Shown here in pieces: positions 32,553 through 38,640 of a stretch of DNA of 38,640 bases. Made by a program: the position numbers and the translations under genes. Numbering within the stretch: position 1 is the stretch's first letter; every line of letters begins with the position of its first letter. Under the pieces are notes generated by a model, which ran no database searches, was not told where the DNA came from, and worked only from the letters and a program-made list of their open reading frames with translations. Origin of the DNA: Erysipelotrichia bacterium (lineage in GTDB: Bacteria > Bacillota_I > Bacilli_A > Erysipelotrichales > Erysipelotrichaceae); assembly GCA_030525245.1 (NCBI GenBank), contig JAUNFB010000001.1:1-38640 (forward strand), written 5' to 3'.

Positions 32553-33458
32553 ATGAAAGAAACGATCGAAAAAAAGTACATTGAAAAAAAACGTTTAGTT
32601 AAAAAGGTTTTTCGTAACGAATTGGTCGAGTATGTTGAAGTATATTATGTGGATTCTTCTACAAATGAAGAAGTATACTTTAAAGCAATCGAAAAAGAAA
32701 ATAAACTGCGTTACTTAGATGCTTATAAAGCTAAAATTGGGTTGCTGACTTCAGAACAGATAAAAAATATTCGTAAAAAATACGATTTATCTCAGAGAGA
32801 ATATTCTTTTGCTCTTGGATTGGGAGAAATTACGGTTCATCGCTATGAAAAAGGAGCAATTCAATCGTTCGGAGATAATCAATTGTTGTTGCTGAGTAAA
32901 GATGCTAAACATTTTTTGACAATGATTAATGAAAACCAGGACTGTTTTGATAGTCAACGATATGAAGAGATTGTTTCGGGATTACAAAAATACTTGCTTC
33001 TAGAGAAGCACAGGATTGTTTCATTAGATGAGCTATATAGAATTAAGGGAAGTTTTGTTACTGCCGATGTTGAAGATATTGCTGCTCATATTTACGGAAA
33101 TTATCAAAAAAATATTATCGATGGATCTGAAATGAATGTTATGAAAATGCAGAAAATGCTTTATTATTTGCAGGGATTATCGGTATATTACTTTAATTGT
33201 CATGCGTTTGAAGAAGATTTTTATACTTCTGAAAATGGTCCTTATTTAAAAGGTCTTAACAGTATTCCGCATTATAAAGAAAAAGTGTACCTGTCTGAAG
33301 GGATGTACCACTTATGTGAATTGTTAATTTCGGCATATGGGAAATATGAATGTTCTTATTTGGCTAAATTATCTTTAGAAGAATTTGGTTTTGACGGCAA
33401 AGAGAAGATCATTAGTATTGAAAATATTAAAAGATATTTTAAAAGTATCTATCAGTAA
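32553..33458 (+). CDS. MqsA-like HTH plus Panacea (SocA/DUF4065) domain protein, orphan antitoxin-like
   Basis: The protein has 301 residues. The N-terminal part has an extended strand region and then an MqsA-type HTH (TSEQIKNIRKKYDLSQREYSFALGLGEITVHRYEKG). The C-terminal part resembles the Panacea/SocA domain found in antitoxins (MNVMKMQKMLYYLQGLSVYYF, AFEEDFYTSENGPYLKGL). In PanA systems the antitoxin pairs with an adjacent toxin gene; here neither neighbour looks like a toxin. ATG 32532 is inside the promoter, so ATG 32553 is preferred. Neither has a ribosome site, suggesting a leaderless mRNA. An 18-bp inverted repeat suggests autoregulation. Confidence 0.85.
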   Translation: MKETIEKKYIEKKRLVKKVFRNELVEYVEVYYVDSSTNEEVYFKAIEKENKLRYLDAYKAKIGLLTSEQIKNIRKKYDLSQREYSFALGLGEITVHRYEKGAIQSFGDNQLLLLSKDAKHFLTMINENQDCFDSQRYEEIVSGLQKYLLLEKHRIVSLDELYRIKGSFVTADVEDIAAHIYGNYQKNIIDGSEMNVMKMQKMLYYLQGLSVYYFNCHAFEEDFYTSENGPYLKGLNSIPHYKEKVYLSEGMYHLCELLISAYGKYECSYLAKLSLEEFGFDGKEKIISIENIKRYFKSIYQ

Positions 33459-33473
33459 AGAGAGGAATAGCGG

Positions 33474-34940
33474 ATGAAAAATATTAAAAAATTAACCATA
33501 TTACATTCCAATGATTTACATGGTGATTTTCTGGCTGAGAGAATTGATGAACGATTAGTTGGCGGCGTTGCTTATCTTTCCGGATATATCAACAAAGTAA
33601 GAGAAGAGGAAAAAAATGTTATCTATGCGATTGCCGGAGATATGTTCAGAGGATCGGTCATTGATAGTGAATATAAGGGAATCTCAACAATAGAAATTAT
33701 GAATGCTTTGGCACCTGATGTTGTATCGATAGGGAACCACGAGGTTGATTATGGAATTGCCCATCTGTTATTTATTGAAAAATGTGCAAAATTTCCGATT
33801 GTTAATGCGAATATGTATATAAAAACCAATGGAGCAAGATTGTTTAATCCATATAAAATTATTGAGATAGATGGTATGAAGATACTGTTTATCGGTATAG
33901 TTACAGAGGAAATATTGGCTTCGGCTAAATCGGAAGGATTAGTCGGTTCAATTATTGATACAGTTGATGCTGCTAAAGAAGTAGGTCGAATTTGTAATGC
34001 ACATAACGGAATAGATATTGATTTTACAGTGCTGTTAACACATATAGGTTTTGAAGAGGATAAAAAATTAGCCCAACTACTGGATCCGCAATGGGGAGTT
34101 GATATTATCATCGGCGGACATTCGCATACATTTTTGGATGAACCGGCTATTGTTAACGGTATTCCGATTGTTCAAGCTGGTATGGGTACAGATGGCATCG
34201 GCAGATTTGACATTGATATTGATACGGATAACAATTGTATTGACACATTTAAATGGCAGTATGTTCCGATTGATAATACGACTTGCCAAAAAGATATGAT
34301 TTTGGAGAATATCATTCATAATTATAAGAACGAAACAGATTTGAAATATGGCAAGATAGTTACAAAATTTAAACATCAGTTGACTCATCCTCGACGCAAT
34401 CAAGAAACAACTTTGGGCAATTTGGTTGCTGACATTATGAAGCAATCTTTAGGTTTGGATGTGATGCTGTTCGGTTCTGGCTCAATTCGTTTAGAAAAAT
34501 TAGGTCCGACAGTAACTTTAGGAACGCTTAATGAATGTTTTCCTTATCACGATAAGGTATATATGTTAAAAATTAAAAAAGATCAACTTCTGCATATGTT
34601 AAAATATATATGTCGTGATGAAACATGGTTGGGAGATCATACGGAATTTTATCAATTATCTCATGGAATGCATTGTATTTACAGCAAGTCAAAAAAAGAT
34701 TTTTTGAAAGTCGAATATGAAGGAAAGGATTTGTGCGGTGATGAGATGCTTAAAGTTGGATTGCAGAATTTTCATTTCAATAATTTTGAGCAGTTCTTCG
34801 GCTTGTCATTGAATGAAATACTACTCAACGGAGATAGTAAAGTTATCTCAACTAACGATTTTGATAACATTTATGAATATTTAGCTGCTAACAACATAAT
34901 AGACAGTCAGATTGAAGATAGGCTGCTTGTTGTTGATTAA
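33474..34940 (+). CDS. Bifunctional metallophosphatase/5'-nucleotidase-like protein
   Basis: The 488-residue protein belongs to the UshA/YhcR 5'-nucleotidase family. The N-terminal metallophosphoesterase has all metal motifs: NDLHGDF, GDMFRGS, GNHEVDYG, LTHIGFEEDK and GGHSHTF. The C-terminal domain contains the substrate-binding NQETTLGNLVADIMK. Relatives usually have a signal peptide and act outside the cell; this one starts MKNIKKLTILHSND, so it is predicted to be cytoplasmic. Its nucleotide or nucleotide-sugar substrate is not evident. AGAGAGGAAT precedes the ATG, 15 bases after the Panacea gene. Confidence 0.9.
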   Translation: MKNIKKLTILHSNDLHGDFLAERIDERLVGGVAYLSGYINKVREEEKNVIYAIAGDMFRGSVIDSEYKGISTIEIMNALAPDVVSIGNHEVDYGIAHLLFIEKCAKFPIVNANMYIKTNGARLFNPYKIIEIDGMKILFIGIVTEEILASAKSEGLVGSIIDTVDAAKEVGRICNAHNGIDIDFTVLLTHIGFEEDKKLAQLLDPQWGVDIIIGGHSHTFLDEPAIVNGIPIVQAGMGTDGIGRFDIDIDTDNNCIDTFKWQYVPIDNTTCQKDMILENIIHNYKNETDLKYGKIVTKFKHQLTHPRRNQETTLGNLVADIMKQSLGLDVMLFGSGSIRLEKLGPTVTLGTLNECFPYHDKVYMLKIKKDQLLHMLKYICRDETWLGDHTEFYQLSHGMHCIYSKSKKDFLKVEYEGKDLCGDEMLKVGLQNFHFNNFEQFFGLSLNEILLNGDSKVISTNDFDNIYEYLAANNIIDSQIEDRLLVVD

Positions 34941-34972
34941 TAGAAATTAATAAGTGAAAGGAGACATAAAAT

Positions 34973-36163
34973 ATGGGACTTATTAGAGCAGGTTTAGGTG
35001 CTGCTATCAGCACTTTGAAGGATTCATGGAAGGATTACATTTATTGTGATTCTTTGGAAAATGATGTTTTGGTTGCTAAGGGGCAAAGACACACCAGCGG
35101 TTTATTTTCTAACAATAATGGTAATGATAATATTATTACCAACGGAAGTAATATTATTGTTAATGACGGACAATGTATGATTATTGTTGATCAAGGTAAA
35201 GTTGTTGAAGTATGTGCCGAAGCCGGTGGATTTACTTATGACAGTTCTTCTTCACCTTCGTTGTTCGGCGGAAATTTAGTCGATGGCATTCAATCGACAT
35301 TCCAAGAAATTAAAGAACGTTTTGTATTTGGCGGCGAAGTGGCAAAAGATCAAAGAGTTTATTACTTCAATACAAAAGAAATTTTAGATAATAAATTCGG
35401 AACCGTTAACCCTATTCCGTTTAAAGTTGTAGATAAGAAAATTAATTTGGATGTTGATGTAAGTATTCGTTTAGCCGGACAATATTCATATCGCATCATC
35501 GATCCTGTATTATTCTACAGCAATGTTTGCGGCAATGTGGCTAGTGTTTATACAAGAGATGAAATTGATAATCAATTGAAAGCAGAATTTATCAGTGCTT
35601 TGCAGCCGGCAATCGGAAAATTATCTTCATTGGAAATGAGACCTAATGAAATTGTAAACCACAATTCGGAATTGGAAGTATATTTAAATGAAGCATTATC
35701 GGCTAAATGGTCTCAAACAAGAGGAATTAAAGTTGTTAATGTAGCAATTGCTACTGTAACTTTGCCGGAAGAAGATGCTGAAATGATTAAGATGGCTCAA
35801 AAAGCCGGAATGTATACTAACGCAGCTATGGCCGGTGCCGGTTTGGTTGATGCACAAATTGAAGCCATGAAGAATGCTTCTAAAAACAGCGGAGGCGCAG
35901 CAGTTGGCTTTATGGGAATGAATATGGCTCAAAATGCCGGTGGCATGAATGCTATGAATTTCTTTAATATGAACAATCAACAGCAAGCTCAACAAGCTGC
36001 TCAACAACAGGGTTGGACATGCAGTTGCGGAACGGTTAATACCGGCAAATTCTGTTCGAATTGTGGAAGTGCAAAACCGACAGATGGCAGTTGGACATGC
36101 AGCTGTGGAACAGTTAATACAGGTAATTTCTGCTCGAATTGTGGCAGTAAAAAACCTCAATAG
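34973..36163 (+). CDS. SPFH domain protein with two C-terminal zinc ribbons (YdjI-like)
   Basis: The 396-residue protein is an SPFH (stomatin/prohibitin/flotillin) scaffold protein without a membrane helix. Residues about 20-290 form the SPFH domain (YYFNTKEILDNKFGTVNPIPFKVVDKK, VSIRLAGQYSYRIIDP), then a Gly/Met/Asn/Gln-rich linker (about 300-345). Two nearly identical zinc ribbons (from Trp348 and Trp374, 26-residue period) have C-x-C then C-x2-C. In Bacillus subtilis the SPFH protein YdjI works with YdjG and YdjH at the membrane. AAAGGAGAC precedes the ATG. It leads a four-gene run with three further genes, two of them zinc-ribbon proteins. Confidence 0.9.
   Translation: MGLIRAGLGAAISTLKDSWKDYIYCDSLENDVLVAKGQRHTSGLFSNNNGNDNIITNGSNIIVNDGQCMIIVDQGKVVEVCAEAGGFTYDSSSSPSLFGGNLVDGIQSTFQEIKERFVFGGEVAKDQRVYYFNTKEILDNKFGTVNPIPFKVVDKKINLDVDVSIRLAGQYSYRIIDPVLFYSNVCGNVASVYTRDEIDNQLKAEFISALQPAIGKLSSLEMRPNEIVNHNSELEVYLNEALSAKWSQTRGIKVVNVAIATVTLPEEDAEMIKMAQKAGMYTNAAMAGAGLVDAQIEAMKNASKNSGGAAVGFMGMNMAQNAGGMNAMNFFNMNNQQQAQQAAQQQGWTCSCGTVNTGKFCSNCGSAKPTDGSWTCSCGTVNTGNFCSNCGSKKPQ
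36014..36160 (+). repeat. Tandem repeat encoding two zinc ribbons
   Basis: Two copies of a 78-base unit (36014-36091 and 36092-36160, the second slightly shorter) encode W-T-C-S-C-G-T-V-N-T-G followed by F-C-S-N-C-G-S. The copies differ mostly by synonymous changes, so selection keeps the protein while the DNA drifts. Confidence 0.9.
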
Positions 36164-36171
36164 GTATAAAA

Positions 36172-37065
36172 ATGGGTTTGTTCGATAAGAAATACTGCGA
36201 TATATGCGGAAACCAAATCAAATTTTTGGGTAACAGAAAAGTAGAGGATGGCAACATTTGTAAAGATTGTGCCAAAAAACTTTCCCCTTTCTTTTCTGAC
36301 AGAAAGAGAAGTACAGTTGCGGAAATAAAGCAACAGCTGGAATATCGTCAACAAAATCAAATCAATTTACAATCATTTAATCCTGATAAAGTAATAGGCA
36401 GAAATTGGAAAGTATATATTGACAGCCGTAAAGGTAATTTTGTGGTAAGTTATGCCAATGATTTTCGCAAAGAAAACGCCGATATTATTGATATTCAATC
36501 TGTTAACAGTTTTGAAGCAAATGTAACTGAAAGTAAATCAGAAATTTATTGTGAGGATCAAGACGGCGAGAATGTTTCTTATGTTCCTCCGCGTTATAAT
36601 TATAGTTACAGATTTTATGTTAAGATAACACTCAGTAATCCTTATTTTGATGAAATCAATTTTGAATTGACTTCTGAAAAACCGGATAGCTGTACTTCGC
36701 CGTTGTTTATGGAATACGAAAAGATTGTTAATGATTTATCGTTAGCATTAACAGGTAATGATTATTATTTGAATAAGAGTATGTTTGAAGCTCCTGATGC
36801 TTATTTATCAAATAACATGAGTTATTACAACAATAACCGTGTAAATAATTATCAGAGCAACAATACTTTCCAACGCAATCAAAATGTAACACAAAATGGT
36901 GGTTGGACTTGTCCTCAGTGTGGTAATGTGAATAATGGTAATTTCTGTAGCACATGCGGTGCAACCAAGCCAACACAAATTGGAGGAAAATTTTGTCCTA
37001 ATTGTGGGGAAAAAATAGATAGTTCAGTTAAATTTTGTCCGCAATGCGGAAAACAATTATATTAA
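36172..37065 (+). CDS. DUF4428 and double zinc-ribbon protein
   Basis: The 297-residue protein starts with a DUF4428 zinc domain (Cys9, Cys12, Cys31, Cys34; ICGNQIKFLGNRKVEDGNICKDC). A beta-rich domain of unknown function follows (about 75-195). An Asn/Tyr-rich linker (about 205-245) leads to two zinc ribbons (WTCPQCGNVNNGNFCSTCG and FCPNCGEKIDSSVKFCPQCG). The first ribbon closely resembles those of the SPFH protein before it, pointing to a shared partner or common origin. The ribosome site is weak (AGGT), eight bases after the SPFH stop, so coupling is likely. No membrane segment is seen. Confidence 0.85.
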   Translation: MGLFDKKYCDICGNQIKFLGNRKVEDGNICKDCAKKLSPFFSDRKRSTVAEIKQQLEYRQQNQINLQSFNPDKVIGRNWKVYIDSRKGNFVVSYANDFRKENADIIDIQSVNSFEANVTESKSEIYCEDQDGENVSYVPPRYNYSYRFYVKITLSNPYFDEINFELTSEKPDSCTSPLFMEYEKIVNDLSLALTGNDYYLNKSMFEAPDAYLSNNMSYYNNNRVNNYQSNNTFQRNQNVTQNGGWTCPQCGNVNNGNFCSTCGATKPTQIGGKFCPNCGEKIDSSVKFCPQCGKQLY

Positions 37066-37067
37066 TT

Positions 37068-37096
37068 TATTCAACCGGTATTATACCGGTTGAATA
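37068..37096. repeat. Intercistronic perfect inverted repeat
   Basis: Fourteen-base arms (37068-37081 and 37083-37096) surround a single central base. It fills the gap between the DUF4428 gene and the next zinc-ribbon gene. No T-run follows, so it is not a typical terminator; an RNA processing or stabilising hairpin, or a regulator site, is possible. Confidence 0.8.
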
Positions 37097-37111
37097 TTAG
37101 AAAGGTAAATT

Positions 37112-38191
37112 ATGAGTGATTTGCAAGAATTTAAATGTCCTTCTTGCGGTGGTCAAATAAATTTTGATGCCCAAAGTGGCAAGTTAAAATGCCCTTATTG
37201 CGGAACGGAATTAGATGTTGATTCAATGAAACAATATCAACAAGACTTATCGGAGACTATTGATGAGGAAATAAGTTGGACAAGCAAGCCATCACAACAA
37301 TGGGGAGATGAGGCTAATTCTCTCAAATCTTATGTTTGTAAATCTTGTGGTGGGGAAATAATTACAGATGAAAGCACGGCAGCTACAAAATGTCCTTATT
37401 GTGGTTCGCCGGTCGTTTTAAACAGCAAGTTTTCCGGTAACTTAAAGCCGGATTATGTTATTCCTTTTAAATTGGATAAAAAAACCGCCAAAGAAAAATA
37501 TTTGGAACATCTAAAAGGAAAACCGTTGGTTCCTAAGACATTTAAGACGGAAAACCATTTAGATGAAATAAAAGGTGTTTATGTTCCTTTTTGGTTATAT
37601 GATGCTGAAATAGAGGCAACATGCAATTTCCGAGGAACAAAGGTGTCTAGCTGGTCAGACAGAGATTACAATTACACAAAGACGGATTATTATTCTATTT
37701 ATCGCAGCGGAGAAATGGCATTTGACAATGTTCCTGTTGATGGATCGAGTAAGATTGATGCAATATTAATGGAATCAATTGAACCGTTTGATATGAGTGC
37801 GGCTGTGGATTTCCAAACGGCATTTTTATCTGGCTATTTGGCCGATAAATATGATATTGATGAAATTCAATCGCAAGAAAAAGCGGATATACGAATCAAA
37901 AATTCATCGGCTGCTCAATTGGAATCAACAATATTCGGTTATAGTTCATTGGTACGAGAAAGCGGTAATGTCAGATTGAATAACGGTTATGTAAAATATT
38001 GTTTGTTACCTGTTTGGTTGCTGAATACAACTTATCGCGGAAAAAAATATACTTTTGCGATGAATGGTCAAACCGGTCGCTTTGTAGGTGATTTGCCGGT
38101 AGATAATGCTGAATATTGGAAGAGATTTGCGATCGTATTTGCGATTGTTACGATAATTGTTGCAGTATTGTCATACATTATTGGGAGGTAA
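37112..38191 (+). CDS. Zinc-ribbon membrane protein (YdjG-like)
   Basis: The 359-residue protein has two N-terminal zinc ribbons (Cys9, 12, 27, 30 and Cys76, 79, 94, 97). A conserved domain (about 105-330; KPDYVIPFKLDKKTAKEKYLEHLKGKPLVPKTF, GVYVPFWLYDAEIEA, LLPVWLLNTTYRGKKYTFAMNGQTG) is followed by one C-terminal helix (about 338-358) that anchors it with the ribbons in the cytoplasm. This is the layout of Bacillus YdjG. AGAAAGGT precedes the ATG. The stop is four bases before the TPM gene, with GGGAGG overlapping it, so the two are co-translated. Confidence 0.9.
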   Translation: MSDLQEFKCPSCGGQINFDAQSGKLKCPYCGTELDVDSMKQYQQDLSETIDEEISWTSKPSQQWGDEANSLKSYVCKSCGGEIITDESTAATKCPYCGSPVVLNSKFSGNLKPDYVIPFKLDKKTAKEKYLEHLKGKPLVPKTFKTENHLDEIKGVYVPFWLYDAEIEATCNFRGTKVSSWSDRDYNYTKTDYYSIYRSGEMAFDNVPVDGSSKIDAILMESIEPFDMSAAVDFQTAFLSGYLADKYDIDEIQSQEKADIRIKNSSAAQLESTIFGYSSLVRESGNVRLNNGYVKYCLLPVWLLNTTYRGKKYTFAMNGQTGRFVGDLPVDNAEYWKRFAIVFAIVTIIVAVLSYIIGR

Positions 38192-38194
38192 CAA

Positions 38195-38640
38195 ATGATT
38201 AAAAAAATAAGTAAATTGTTATTTGTGGCAGCGATCATGCTGTTTATGTTTGTTCCGTCATTTGTTGTCGCTAAAAGTGATTTTGTTATAGATGAAACGG
38301 GAGAATTGACTTCTGAACAATTAAGTGAACTCAATACCTTGTGTGATAAATTAAGCACGGAACATCAGGCAGATATTTGTGCTGTTGTTGTTAATTCTAC
38401 TCAAGGATATGATATAGACGACTATGCTAATATGATCTATGAAGAATACGGATACGGCCAAGGAAGTAATTATTCGGGTATACTTTTGACTGTAGATATG
38501 GAAACTAAAACATATTATTTTACAACCGATATTGATGGTATCTGTTTTAACTATATTACTGATTACTCAATTGAAAATTTAGGAAATGTTTTTGCTTCTA
38601 CATATAATTCATATTACGCAACCGGATCAGAATTATATCA
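38195..38640 (+). CDS. TPM-domain secreted/membrane protein (YdjH/YgcG-like), 3' partial
   Basis: This gene starts at ATG 38195 behind GGGAGG and stays open to the end of the window (148 codons seen). It begins with a signal peptide (KKISKLLFVAAIMLFMFVPSF, cleavage likely near VVA-KS, about residue 26). A TPM domain follows (FVIDETGELTSEQLSELN, HQADICAVVVNSTQGYD, YEEYGYGQGSNYSGILLTVDM). TPM proteins such as YgcG and YdjH usually end with a membrane helix and a Gly-rich tail; that part lies outside. It sits outside the membrane, complementing the cytoplasmic zinc-ribbon partner. Confidence 0.88.
   Translation, partial: MIKKISKLLFVAAIMLFMFVPSFVVAKSDFVIDETGELTSEQLSELNTLCDKLSTEHQADICAVVVNSTQGYDIDDYANMIYEEYGYGQGSNYSGILLTVDMETKTYYFTTDIDGICFNYITDYSIENLGNVFASTYNSYYATGSELY

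Noticed and set aside
35696-36160. Long antisense ORF opposite the SPFH gene
   Set aside because: It mirrors the repeated ribbon coding on the other strand, with no ribosome site or recognisable protein pattern.
1-38640. CRISPR array, prophage or insertion sequence
   Set aside because: No regularly spaced direct repeats, transposase, integrase or phage structural genes were found.

Overview
The window looks like a chromosomal segment of a low-GC Gram-positive bacterium (Firmicutes/Bacilli). The evidence is AT-rich DNA, T-box leaders, Spx, IreB, MltG, ComEA/ComEC, RecD2, a YitT protein, and the order alaS-ireB-ruvX-DUF1292-mltG-udk-greA-comEA-comEC-holA followed by convergent rpsT, which is the Bacillus-type arrangement. 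TGA is used as a normal stop, so the code is not a Mycoplasma code. The lineage may be near Erysipelotrichia, but that is inference. No prophage, insertion sequence or CRISPR array is visible.

Layout: 1-264 holds tRNA-His and its terminator. From 307 to 2951 lies a Leu T-box leader and leuS. From 2975 to 4326 lies the infC-rpmI-rplT operon with an attenuator-like leader; infC appears to start at AUA. From 4415 to 5727 lie a membrane-anchored XRE regulator and an unrecognised protein. plsY points left (5872-6486). From 6586 to 9287 lie a histidine phosphatase, rdgB, trmL, an untracked 53-residue membrane ORF and a YitT protein. From 9334 to 11831 lies a MacAB-type ABC system whose adaptor gene carries two apparently compensating frameshifts. 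trpS with its T-box points left (11828-13034).

From 13306 to 28906 a long rightward block carries spxA, mnmA, recD2, a 5-formyl-THF cyclo-ligase, a DUF1893 protein, an Ala T-box with alaS, then ireB, ruvX, a DUF1292 protein, mltG, udk, greA, comEA, comEC, holA and a single-chain serine dehydratase. It ends at a bidirectional terminator shared with rpsT. This block joins translation (tRNA charging and modification), recombination, cell-wall elongation, transcript cleavage and DNA uptake.

From 29374 to 33458 is a looser mixture: a SIMPL protein with a small HTH protein, a 2-hydroxyacid dehydrogenase with a Cys-rich tail, a VanZ protein, an MnmM-like methyltransferase, and an orphan MqsA/Panacea-type regulator preceded by a perfect 18-bp inverted repeat. 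From 33474 to the end are a cytoplasmic 5'-nucleotidase-like enzyme and a cluster resembling Bacillus ydjGHI: an SPFH protein with tandem zinc ribbons, a DUF4428 zinc-ribbon protein, a zinc-ribbon membrane protein and a TPM-domain protein cut by the window edge.

Most of the window is ordinary core genome. The best candidates for something new are a GreA whose coiled coil appears internally duplicated, the four-gene SPFH/zinc-ribbon/TPM membrane cluster, the orphan Panacea-type regulator with an operator-like repeat and an apparently leaderless start, and the doubly frameshifted ABC adaptor.
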